Assembly: GCF_004366355.1 (NCBI RefSeq) | Contig: NZ_SODV01000001.1 | Span: forward strand, 2,666,001 to 2,730,000 | Direction: 5' to 3' | Origin: Dinghuibacter silviterrae | Lineage (GTDB): Bacteria; Bacteroidota; Bacteroidia; Chitinophagales; Chitinophagaceae | Length of the DNA: 64,000 nucleotides | Part shown: piece by piece, positions 39,222 to 47,460 of the stretch | Position numbering within the stretch: position 1 is the first letter of the stretch | Layout: each line of letters opens with the position of its first letter | The notes under the pieces: generated by a model | The model's input: only the letters and a program-made list of their open reading frames with translations | Told to the model about the DNA's origin: nothing | The model's database searches: none | Position numbers and translations under genes: made by a program

Positions 39222-40382
39222 ATGCCTGCGCTATTGTTGAAGGGGATCACCTGGTCGCATTCAAGGGGCGTGACCCCCTTGCTGGCCGCTGCACAGCGGT
39301 TCTCCGAATTATTCCCCGATGTGTCGGTCACCTGGACGCAGCGTTCGCTCCAGGAGTTTGCCGATAAACCCCTCGAAGCACTTACGGAACAATACGACCT
39401 CCTGGTCATCGACCATCCCTGGGTGGGGCGGGCCGCGGCCACGGGCTGCGTGTTGCCGCTGGATACCTTGCTGCCGGCCGCTTTCCTGGAAGACCAGGCG
39501 CGACACTCCACCGGGGACTCGCATCCCAGCTACCGCTACGACGGGCACCAGTGGGCCCTTGCCCTGGACGCCGCCACCCCGGTCGCCAGCTACCGCCAGG
39601 ACCTCCTGGACCGGCACCAGGTCAGTGTGCCCGGCACCTGGAACGAGGTCCTCGCGCTGGCCCGCCGGGGAAAGGTGGCCGTGCCCGCTATCCCGATAGA
39701 CATCCTGATGAACTTTTATATGTTTTGCATCGCCCATGGCGCGCTTCCCTTTCAGTGTAAAGACGAAGTCGTAGACCGGGTAACGGGTCTCGTGGCGCTG
39801 GAGACGATGCAGGAGCTGTATGGGCTGCTCGACAAAAAGATGTTCCAACTCAACCCCATCGGCGTAGCGGAGGTCATGACCCGGACGGACGATTTCTGGT
39901 ATTGCCCTTTTGCCTATGGGTACTCCAACTATACCCGCCGGGGGTATGCCCGTACCCGTCTGACGTACGCGGACCTGGTTGCCCTGCGCGGCAACCGGCT
40001 CCGGAGCACCATCGGGGGCACCGGGCTGGCCATTTCCACCCGCTGTATCCACATGGAAGAGGCCCTGGCGTTTGCCCAATGGGTTACCTCCGGGGAATGT
40101 CAATCCACTTTCTATCTCCAGCACGGCGGGCAACCCGCTCACCGGAGCGCCTGGGTCGACGCGGAGGCCAACCGGCTGTGCAACGACTATTTCCGGGTCG
40201 TACTCCCCGCCATGGAGCGCGGGTATACGCGTCCCCGTTATGACGGCTATTTGTTTTTCCAGGACCATGGGGGCGATCCGCTCCGTGAGGCCTTGATGGG
40301 AAAGCGCCGGCCCGCGTCCGCGCTCGATGAACTCAACGAGGTGTACAGGCGAAGCCTGGCACCGGAAAATGTGCATGCATGA
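39222..40382 (+). CDS. Solute-binding-protein homologue without signal peptide
   Basis: From the ATG at 39222 the 386-residue protein starts PALLLKGITWSHSRGVTPLLAAAQRFSELFPDVSVTWTQRSLQEF, the pattern of family-1 extracellular solute-binding proteins. YDLLVIDHPWVGRAAATGCVLPLD, VPGTWNEVLALARRGKVAVP and GGTGLAISTRCIHMEEALAFAQWVTS are further family stretches. No signal peptide or lipobox is present, and no permease or ATPase is nearby, so it should stay in the cytoplasm. Bacteroidota rarely use such ABC importers. It could be a cytosolic ligand carrier or a substrate-presenting partner of the CoA-transferases. It overlaps the next gene by four bases. Confidence 0.8.
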   Translation: MPALLLKGITWSHSRGVTPLLAAAQRFSELFPDVSVTWTQRSLQEFADKPLEALTEQYDLLVIDHPWVGRAAATGCVLPLDTLLPAAFLEDQARHSTGDSHPSYRYDGHQWALALDAATPVASYRQDLLDRHQVSVPGTWNEVLALARRGKVAVPAIPIDILMNFYMFCIAHGALPFQCKDEVVDRVTGLVALETMQELYGLLDKKMFQLNPIGVAEVMTRTDDFWYCPFAYGYSNYTRRGYARTRLTYADLVALRGNRLRSTIGGTGLAISTRCIHMEEALAFAQWVTSGECQSTFYLQHGGQPAHRSAWVDAEANRLCNDYFRVVLPAMERGYTRPRYDGYLFFQDHGGDPLREALMGKRRPASALDELNEVYRRSLAPENVHA

Positions 40383-41662
40383 AGCCTGAAGCCCAAGCCG
40401 CGCACGGCCCCGTCGAATCGCGCGCCGCTGTCGCGCACGGCCCCGCCGGGGCGGCCGCCTCGCCGGACCTCCCCCTTCGGGGCGTCACCGTCCTCGAATT
40501 CGGACAATACCTCTCCGGCCCCTCCGCGGGGCTGCGCCTTGCGGACCTGGGCGCGAGGGTCATCAAGATCGAACGGCCCGGGAGCGGCGATCCCTGCCGG
40601 CGGCTGTCGATCAAAAACCTTTGGACGGGGGATGGGAACAGCCTTCTTTTCCATACCATCAATCGCAACAAGGAAAGCCTGGAGGCGGACATGAAGTCTC
40701 CGGAAGAACGGGCGCTCCTGCTTCGCCTGGTGGCCGAGGCAGACGTGCTTTTACACAACTTCCGCCCGGGGGTGATGGACGCCGTTGGGTTGGGATACGG
40801 GGAAGTCCTGCGTGTCAACCCCCGGCTGGTCTATGCGGTCATTTCCGGCTTTGGTCCCGGGGGGCCCTGGAGCGGCAAGCCCGGTCAGGACCTCCTGCTC
40901 CAATCGATGAGCGGGCTCACCTATACGACGGGGAACGGGGACGATCCCCCGGTGCCCTTTGGGTTGTCCATCGCCGACACCCTGGCCGGTGCGCACCTCG
41001 TCCAGGGGATCCTGGGCGGGCTGATCCGCCGGCATAAAACGGGGAAGGGCGCGCTGGTGGAAGTGAGTATGATGGAGTCCCTGATGGACTTTCAGTTTGA
41101 GTTGATGACGACCTATCTCAATGGAGGACGTTTGCCCGAAAGGAGCAAGGTGTCCAATGGCAACCCGTTGCTCAGCGCTCCTTACGGTGTCTACGCAACC
41201 GCCGATGGGTACGTGGCGATCGCCATGGCCGACCTTCACCGCCTGGGCCGGGCGATCGGCTTCGCCGCCCTTACCGGGGTGGCCCCCGGGGATGGGTTTG
41301 CCCGGCGGGACGAGATAAAAGCCGCGCTGGCGGCACACCTTGCCGGCCTGCCCAGCGCGCACTGGCTGGGGCTGATGCAGGCGGAAGACCTTTGGGCGAT
41401 GGAGGTCCTGGATTGGCACGGGCTCACCGCCGCCGAGGGGTACCGCGCCCTGGGGATGGAACAGGAGCTGCGGCTGGCCTCCGGCCTGCGCGTGTGTACG
41501 ACCCGTTGTCCGATCCGGCTGGACGGAGCGCGGCTCTATTCCGCAAAGGCGGCGCCTGCGCTGGGCGCGGACAATCGCGCGATCCGGGCGCAATTCGAGA
41601 GCGCCGCGCCGGGCGCGAAAATTGGCGGCGCCAACGGGCGCGAACAAACACCGATCACATGA
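40379..41662 (+). CDS. CaiB/BaiF family (class III) CoA-transferase, first of pair
   Basis: The 427-residue protein has a low-complexity N-terminal extension (EAQAAHGPVESRAAVAHGPAGAAA) of about 25 residues. The family start follows as VTVLEFGQYLSGPSAGLRLADLGARVIKIERPGSGD. The catalytic Asp is in SGKPGQDLLLQSMSGLTY, and ADVLLHNFRPGVMDAVGLGYGEV and GALVEVSMMESLMDFQFE are typical. Class III enzymes move CoA between carboxylic acids. The adjacent gene is a close paralogue, so the two could form one hetero-oligomer or act on two acids. The start overlaps the binding-protein gene and the stop overlaps the paralogue, both by ATGA. Confidence 0.88.
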   Translation: MKPEAQAAHGPVESRAAVAHGPAGAAASPDLPLRGVTVLEFGQYLSGPSAGLRLADLGARVIKIERPGSGDPCRRLSIKNLWTGDGNSLLFHTINRNKESLEADMKSPEERALLLRLVAEADVLLHNFRPGVMDAVGLGYGEVLRVNPRLVYAVISGFGPGGPWSGKPGQDLLLQSMSGLTYTTGNGDDPPVPFGLSIADTLAGAHLVQGILGGLIRRHKTGKGALVEVSMMESLMDFQFELMTTYLNGGRLPERSKVSNGNPLLSAPYGVYATADGYVAIAMADLHRLGRAIGFAALTGVAPGDGFARRDEIKAALAAHLAGLPSAHWLGLMQAEDLWAMEVLDWHGLTAAEGYRALGMEQELRLASGLRVCTTRCPIRLDGARLYSAKAAPALGADNRAIRAQFESAAPGAKIGGANGREQTPIT

Positions 41663-42891
41663 ACCTTCTTGAAGATATTCTCGTCGTAGACCTCTCCCAA
41701 TTCCTGTCCGGCCCCTCCGCCGCCCTTAGGTTGGCCGACCTGGGCGCCCGGGTCATCAAGATCGAGCGCCCGGGGACGGGCGACATCTGCCGTCAGCTTT
41801 ATGTGTCGGACGTACAACTGGAGGGGGAGTCCACGATTTTTCACGCCATCAACCGGCACAAACAAAGCTATGCCGCGGACCTTAAGCATCCGGCCGACCT
41901 GGAAAAAGTCAAAAAAATCATCGACCGGGCCGACGTGGTGATGCACAACTTCCGCCCGGGCGTCATTGGGCGTCTGGGGTTGGACTATGCGACGGTGCGG
42001 GAACGGAACCCTGGCATCGTTTACGCGGAGATCAGCGGGTATGGGGATGAGGGGCCGTGGAAAGACCTGCCGGGCCAGGACCTGCTGGTCCAGGCGGTCT
42101 CGGGGCTGACCTGGCTGAGCCACGACCGGGACCGGCCGCCGACACCCATGGGGGTGGCCGTGGTAGACATCCTGGCGGGGGCCCATGTTTGCCAGGGCAT
42201 ACTGGCGCTGCTGTACCGCCGCGCGGTGGCGGGGACGGGCGCGGGCGCCAACGGCGGCCAGGGTGCAAATGGCGCCCCGGGCGCACAAGACGCCGCAGGC
42301 GGCCTCGTCCAGGTCAGCATGCTGGAATCCATCATGGACTTCCAGTTCGAGTCATTTACGTCCTTCCTCAACGATGGACGCGAACTGCCCGTCCGCAGCG
42401 CGCGGGGGGGCGGCAATCCCTATATCGCCGCTCCTTACGGGATCTATCCGACAGCGGAAGGATTCCTGGCGCTGGCGATGACGGACGTGCCTCAACTGGG
42501 ACGGTTGTTGGAGTGCCCGTCATTGGAAGGGTATACCGACCCTTCCGATTGGTTTGACCGGAGAGATGAGATCAAACAATACCTGGCAGGTCACCTGGCT
42601 ACGCAAACCGCAAGGAACTGGCTCGCGCGGCTGGAACCCGCCGGTATATGGTGCGCGCTTGTCCTGGATTATGACAGCCTCAGGGCGCAGGAGGGATACC
42701 GGGTGCTGGATATGGAAATCACCGTCGAGACCAGTCAGGGGCTTCGCGTGCGGACCACGCGTTGTCCGATCCGGGTCGACGGGGTGACCCTGGACGGGGG
42801 TGGGGGCGCGCCTTTGCTGGGGGAGCACAACGACCTTATAGACCGTCAATTTGGCCTACATTTACCCGTATATGGAAGTGGCTATTATTGA
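41659..42891 (+). CDS. CaiB/BaiF family CoA-transferase, second of pair
   Basis: The 410-residue protein from the ATG overlapping the previous stop begins LLEDILVVDLSQFLSGPSAALRLADLGARVIKIERPGTGD, nearly the same as its neighbour. The Asp nucleophile lies in KDLPGQDLLVQAVSGLTWL. A Gly/Ala-rich insert (AGANGGQGANGAPGAQDAAGG) interrupts the stretch before LVQVSMLESIMDFQFESFTSF, in a place where the paralogue has only HKTGKGA. The open frame upstream to 41392 is a shadow of the first gene. Gene duplication in place is the simplest origin. Substrates are unknown. Confidence 0.88.
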   Translation: MNLLEDILVVDLSQFLSGPSAALRLADLGARVIKIERPGTGDICRQLYVSDVQLEGESTIFHAINRHKQSYAADLKHPADLEKVKKIIDRADVVMHNFRPGVIGRLGLDYATVRERNPGIVYAEISGYGDEGPWKDLPGQDLLVQAVSGLTWLSHDRDRPPTPMGVAVVDILAGAHVCQGILALLYRRAVAGTGAGANGGQGANGAPGAQDAAGGLVQVSMLESIMDFQFESFTSFLNDGRELPVRSARGGGNPYIAAPYGIYPTAEGFLALAMTDVPQLGRLLECPSLEGYTDPSDWFDRRDEIKQYLAGHLATQTARNWLARLEPAGIWCALVLDYDSLRAQEGYRVLDMEITVETSQGLRVRTTRCPIRVDGVTLDGGGGAPLLGEHNDLIDRQFGLHLPVYGSGYY

Positions 42892-43732
42892 TACGCATAT
42901 ACACATCTGGGATTTTACCAGGGCGAGGTACGGCTGGCTGGACAACGACACCTCCATCCTGAAGCGTACGTATGCGATCGAAGAGATCGAGGTGCAGCGG
43001 GTGGCGGCCGGGGTCCGTGCGGGCGTGCTGGTGCAGGCGGCCAACAATTTGGAGGATACGGACTGGATACTGGAAGTGGCAACCCATACCGATTGGATCG
43101 CGGGGGTGACCGGCTGGTTGCCGCTGGCGGACCCGGAGGAAGCGGAGCGCGTGTATGCGCAGCGCTACAAGGGACAGCCGTTGTTCAAGGGTGTCCGGCA
43201 CCTCATCCACGACGAGACAGATCCCCGCTGGCTGTTGCAACCCACGGTCATCGAGGGGTTGCGTCTGCTGGCCCGGGAAGGCCTCGTTTTCGAGCTGGTG
43301 GGTGTGCGGCCCGAACACATCGAAACGGCGCTGGAGGTGGCGGTCCTGGTGCCCCGCCTGCGGATGATCTTCGACCACCTTAACCAGCCTCCGATCGCGT
43401 CGGGGGAACGGTTTGGGCGTTGGGGTGCGTTGATGAAAGAGGCCTGCGGGCATCCTTCTTTTTTAGCAAAAATATCGGGCCTCGGTGCTACTTCGGCTAT
43501 GGGTGACCGTTGGACAGCAAAGGATATTGAGCCTTATGTGGAATTTATACTGACCCATTTCGGCGTGGAGCGTTGTTGTTGCGGGAGCGATTGGCCGGTG
43601 TCCCTGCTGGCGGGGACGTATGAACGGACCTGGAAGGTGTACAGGGAGGCGCTGGCCTCCCTGCTCGACGCTTCCGGCCAGGCGGCGGTTTTGGGAGAAA
43701 ACGCCGTCCGGTTCTACGGGTTGAACCTTTGA
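42872..43732 (+). CDS. COG3618-type amidohydrolase (lactonase-like)
   Basis: The 286-residue TIM-barrel protein starts MEVAIIDTHIHIWDFTRARYGWL, the metal-site DTHIHIW of the COG3618 family. FKGVRHLIHDETDPRWL, IFDHLNQPPI, FLAKISGLG and RCCCGSDWPVSLLAGTY (with the late metal-site Asp) complete the pattern. Members hydrolyse sugar lactones such as L-fucono- or L-rhamnono-lactone, or act as decarboxylase-like relatives. In an operon with a Gfo/Idh oxidoreductase, opening a lactone formed by sugar oxidation is a reasonable idea. I chose the ATG at 42872; it overlaps the previous gene by 20 bases. Confidence 0.87.
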   Translation: MEVAIIDTHIHIWDFTRARYGWLDNDTSILKRTYAIEEIEVQRVAAGVRAGVLVQAANNLEDTDWILEVATHTDWIAGVTGWLPLADPEEAERVYAQRYKGQPLFKGVRHLIHDETDPRWLLQPTVIEGLRLLAREGLVFELVGVRPEHIETALEVAVLVPRLRMIFDHLNQPPIASGERFGRWGALMKEACGHPSFLAKISGLGATSAMGDRWTAKDIEPYVEFILTHFGVERCCCGSDWPVSLLAGTYERTWKVYREALASLLDASGQAAVLGENAVRFYGLNL

Positions 43733-43745
43733 CGATGATTGCTAT

Positions 43746-44795
43746 ATGAACGAACACATTCAAAACCCCCGTCCTGTCTTTGTCATCGGGGCGGGCGGGA
43801 TCGTCCAGGATGCACACCTGCCGGCGTACCGGCTGGCGGACTTTCCCGTGCTGGGGATCTACGACGCCATCCGTGAAAAGGCGGCCGCGGTCGCGGAGGT
43901 CTTTGGCATACCCCAGGTGTTTGGCAGCCTGAGGGAAATGGTGGTTTCCGCACCGGAACGTGCCGTTTTTGACATTGCCCTCCCCGCGGACGCCATTTTG
44001 CCCACCCTCGAACAATTGCCGGAGGGTTCTGCTGTTTTGATCCAAAAACCGCTTGGCCGGGACATGGCCGAAGCCAAGGCCATCGCCCGGCTGGTGAAGG
44101 AGCGTTCTTTTGTCGCGGGGGTGAACGTACAACTCCGTTATGCGCCCTTTATCGCCGAAGCCAGGCGTATTCTTGCGGAAGGCCGGATCGGCCCCCTTTG
44201 CGACATCGACATACACGTTCATGTGTATACCCCCTGGCACCTTTGGACCTTTCTCCAAACGTCCCCCCGCATCGAAATCCTGTACCACAGCATCCACTAC
44301 ATCGACCTGGTGCGCAACCTGGCGGGCGATCCGAAAAGCGTATACGCCAAAACAGTACGTCACCCCTCCACCCCTGACCTTGCCCCCGTGCGTACCCACC
44401 TGATCATGGACTATGGTGACTTTTTACGGGTGGGCATCTCGACCCATCACGCCCACGACTTTCATACCCGTCACCAGCAGGCGTATATCCAGTTGGAAGG
44501 TACGCAGGGCGCGATCCGGATCGGTCTGGGGTTGCTCCTGGACTACCCAAAGGGACAGGAAGATACCTTCGAATATATCGTCAGGGGCGACGCCGCCTGG
44601 CAAAGCCTACCCCTGTCGGGGTCGTGGTTTCCCCACGCCTTTATCGGCTCCATGGCGCAGGTCATGGCGGCCGCCGACGGGCTCATCCCCCGTCCCGACA
44701 ACAGCGTCGACGATGTCCTCCACACCATGGCCTGTGTGGAGGCTGCCTATCGCTCCAGTGAGGAGGGCGGGGTACGGCCGGAATTATTTTTATGA
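43746..44795 (+). CDS. Gfo/Idh/MocA-family oxidoreductase
   Basis: The 349-residue protein opens with a Rossmann motif (FVIGAGGIVQDAHLPAYRLADF) and has QKPLGRDMAEAKAIARLV, the 'EKP' motif with Gln in place of Glu, plus the substrate domain start GVNVQLRYAPFIAEARRIL. IEILYHSIHYIDLVRNLAGDP supplies the conserved His-Asp segment. Such enzymes oxidise or reduce sugars, inositols or sugar acids with NAD(P). With the lactonase-like gene just upstream it could form a sugar to lactone to acid step. It overlaps the following glycosidase-like gene by ATGA, linking the CoA module to the hydrolases. Confidence 0.9.
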   Translation: MNEHIQNPRPVFVIGAGGIVQDAHLPAYRLADFPVLGIYDAIREKAAAVAEVFGIPQVFGSLREMVVSAPERAVFDIALPADAILPTLEQLPEGSAVLIQKPLGRDMAEAKAIARLVKERSFVAGVNVQLRYAPFIAEARRILAEGRIGPLCDIDIHVHVYTPWHLWTFLQTSPRIEILYHSIHYIDLVRNLAGDPKSVYAKTVRHPSTPDLAPVRTHLIMDYGDFLRVGISTHHAHDFHTRHQQAYIQLEGTQGAIRIGLGLLLDYPKGQEDTFEYIVRGDAAWQSLPLSGSWFPHAFIGSMAQVMAAADGLIPRPDNSVDDVLHTMACVEAAYRSSEEGGVRPELFL

Positions 44796-47458
44796 AAAAG
44801 ATTTTCGCCTATATTGTTTGCTGCGTGTTGACCTGCCCGGTGGTTGGGCAAGGGGCGGCCCGGCCGCGGGTTCTCTTGCCGGCGGCGCCGCGGGTCGTTT
44901 TGCCGCCGAATGCGGCGCCCCGCGTCCACTACGGCGCCGCACGCCTGACGGCAGCCCTGAAAGCGGCGGGGGTGCAGCGCCCCGTGGTGCTGATCCTCCG
45001 CAAGGGCCTGCCACAGGAAGGATTCCTGATCGAGTCGAAAAACGGCCGCGTCGAGGTCACCGCCTCGGACGCCTCCGGTCTGTTATACGGATGTATGGAA
45101 CTCGCCGATACCGTGGCGGCCCGGAAGGGTTTGCCCGCGAAAATCCACGTGTCCGATCATCCGGAAATGCCGTTCCGGGCCACCTGTATCGGTTTGCAAA
45201 AGCCCACCCTCCTGCCGGGCCGGGGCGCTTATGAATATCCATATACCCCGGAGAATTTTCGCTGGTTTTATGACCGGGCGCTTTGGCTCCGGTACCTGGA
45301 CAGTATGGCCAATAACCGGATGAACGCGCTTTGTCTTTGGAACGGACATCCGTTTGCCTCCCTGGTCCGTGTCAAAGCGTATCCTTATGCCGTGGAAGTG
45401 CCCGACTCCATTCTTGAAAAGAACCGCGCCTTGTTCAAGTTCCTCACCGCTGAAGCGGACAAACGGGGGATATGGGTGATCCAGACGTTTTACAACATCA
45501 TCGTCAGCCAGCCTTTTGCAAAGGCCAACCACCTCAAGACACAGGACCGGAACCGGCACATCATTCCCCTTATCGCGGACTATACCCGGAAGTCGATCGC
45601 CGCTTTTGTCGAGCAATACCCGAACACCGGTCTTATGTTCACCTTAGGCGAAGCCATGGAGGGCGTCGGGCAGGATGACATCGACTGGCTGACAAAAACC
45701 ATTATCCCCGGCGTCCTGGACGGTCTTCACGCACTGGGCCGTACCGACCTGCCGCCCCTGGTCCTGAGGGCGCACGATACCGACGCCCCCGCCGACCTTC
45801 GCGCCGCGCTTCCGCTCTACGCGCACCTGTATACGGAAGCCAAATTTAACGGGGAGGCCCTGACAACCTACACACCGCGCGGCTCCTGGGCGGAGCTGCA
45901 CCGAACCCTGAGCCGCATGGCACCGATCCAGATCGAAAACGTCCACATCATGGCCAACCTGGAGCCGTTCCGCTACGGCTCCGCGGATTTTATCCAGCGT
46001 TGTGTGCAGGCGATGCACGCCGTCTACGGGGCGAAGGGGTTGCACCTTTACCCCCAGGCGTCCTATTGGGATTGGCCGTATAGTGCGGATAGCGTGGGCG
46101 GGGGCGCACCCGCCGCCCGCCTCCTGGAAATGGACCGCGACTGGATCTGGTACCGGGCCTGGGCGCGATACGCCTGGAACTGTCACCGGGACAGCGCCGC
46201 TGAGACAGCCTATTGGTCCACCTTGCTCGGAACGCGGTTTGGATGCGGGACTGACGGCGGCGCGGCCATTCTCGCCGCCTACAACGCCTCCGGCATCATC
46301 GCGCCCGAGCTCCTGCGCCGGGTCGGCATCACCGACGGCAACCGCCAGACCCTTACGCTCGGGATGTTTATGGACCAATTGATCGACCCCAACCGGTTTG
46401 GTTTGTTTTCGCTTCTATATGAATCCGAGGCACCCCCGGGCGAAAGCCTTGCGCAATATGCCGCCCGGGACTGGGCGCACGAAAACCATGAAGGCGAAAC
46501 CCCCGTGTCTGTGGCGGACGACGTGATAAGGGCGGGCCGGGAGGCGGTGGAGGCGATCGACCGCGCGGCGCCGGCTGTGACGCGTCAGCACCCCGAGTTC
46601 AAGCGCTTGAGCAACGATATGCGAGCCTACCGCGCCCTGGCGGATTTTTACGCAGACAAAATAGAAGCCGCCCTTCACGTACTACGGTATACGTATTCGG
46701 GGGACCTGGCGGACCTGGACTCGGCCGTGGCGCCGTTGACCGCGAGCGTGCGGGCCTTCGATACGCTGAATGATTTAACCCGGGGTACCTACCGGTATGC
46801 CAACAGCATGCAGACCGCCCAGCGAAAGATCCCCATCCGTGGTGCGGACGGCACGTATAAGACCTGGGCAGAGATGCTGCCCCTCTATCAAATGGAACGG
46901 GAGCGGTTTATAAAAAATTTGGACTCCTTGCATACGGCCCGGACGCAAAAACCCCCACAGGTAGAACCCCTGCGCGCGGCCGCTGTGACCGTACAAGGAG
47001 ACACCTTTACGCTGGCGCCGGGATCGCGCGTCTTTAGCGATACGAACGTCGTGATCCAAGACCTGGCCGTTCCCCTCCGGGGGCTTCGGGGCGTACGCCT
47101 CCCTTTTGGTGGGGATACCAGCGTGCGGTTCACCAGCACCCGGCCCGTCAAGGTCCTGGTGGGCTATTTTGTCACCCACGACAAGGCTTTTCTGCAGGAA
47201 CCGCAACTGGAGACCGACGCGAGCGCCAACGACTTTGGGCAGGCGGACATCCGGCTCGCAGGGGCGCTGCTGGTGCCGGGCTTGCCGGTGGTGAATGTAC
47301 ATGCTTTTGCATACCCTGCCGGGACGCATACGTTGAGTCTTGGCAAGGGCGCTTGTCTTGTGCTCGGCTTTATCGACGGGGATCAGGTCTTTAGCGCTTA
47401 TGACGCGGGTCTGCATAGCCCGGGGGCCGTCAATGTGGATTGGTTATTTGATAAATAA
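44792..47458 (+). CDS. Secreted glycosidase-like protein, family unassigned (GH67/GH115/GH20-type N-domain)
   Basis: The 888-residue protein has a signal peptide (KKIFAYIVCCVLTCPVVGQ). Residues about 40-120 look like the small N-domain of GH67, GH115 and GH20 enzymes (LIESKNGRVEVTASDASGLLYGCMELADTV). A barrel begins at DHPEMPFRATCIGLQ and shows LRYLDSMANNRMNALCLWNGH, GIWVIQTFYNIIVSQPF, TGLMFTLGEAMEGVGQDDIDWL (candidate acidic residues) and LHLYPQASYWDWPYS. A beta-rich C-terminal part starts near residue 725. An alpha-uronidase acting on glucuronic or galacturonic side chains of a pectic glycan is plausible from the neighbours (GH28, GH105). I cannot assign the CAZy family. Confidence 0.7.
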   Translation: MKKIFAYIVCCVLTCPVVGQGAARPRVLLPAAPRVVLPPNAAPRVHYGAARLTAALKAAGVQRPVVLILRKGLPQEGFLIESKNGRVEVTASDASGLLYGCMELADTVAARKGLPAKIHVSDHPEMPFRATCIGLQKPTLLPGRGAYEYPYTPENFRWFYDRALWLRYLDSMANNRMNALCLWNGHPFASLVRVKAYPYAVEVPDSILEKNRALFKFLTAEADKRGIWVIQTFYNIIVSQPFAKANHLKTQDRNRHIIPLIADYTRKSIAAFVEQYPNTGLMFTLGEAMEGVGQDDIDWLTKTIIPGVLDGLHALGRTDLPPLVLRAHDTDAPADLRAALPLYAHLYTEAKFNGEALTTYTPRGSWAELHRTLSRMAPIQIENVHIMANLEPFRYGSADFIQRCVQAMHAVYGAKGLHLYPQASYWDWPYSADSVGGGAPAARLLEMDRDWIWYRAWARYAWNCHRDSAAETAYWSTLLGTRFGCGTDGGAAILAAYNASGIIAPELLRRVGITDGNRQTLTLGMFMDQLIDPNRFGLFSLLYESEAPPGESLAQYAARDWAHENHEGETPVSVADDVIRAGREAVEAIDRAAPAVTRQHPEFKRLSNDMRAYRALADFYADKIEAALHVLRYTYSGDLADLDSAVAPLTASVRAFDTLNDLTRGTYRYANSMQTAQRKIPIRGADGTYKTWAEMLPLYQMERERFIKNLDSLHTARTQKPPQVEPLRAAAVTVQGDTFTLAPGSRVFSDTNVVIQDLAVPLRGLRGVRLPFGGDTSVRFTSTRPVKVLVGYFVTHDKAFLQEPQLETDASANDFGQADIRLAGALLVPGLPVVNVHAFAYPAGTHTLSLGKGACLVLGFIDGDQVFSAYDAGLHSPGAVNVDWLFDK

Positions 47459-47460
47459 TT

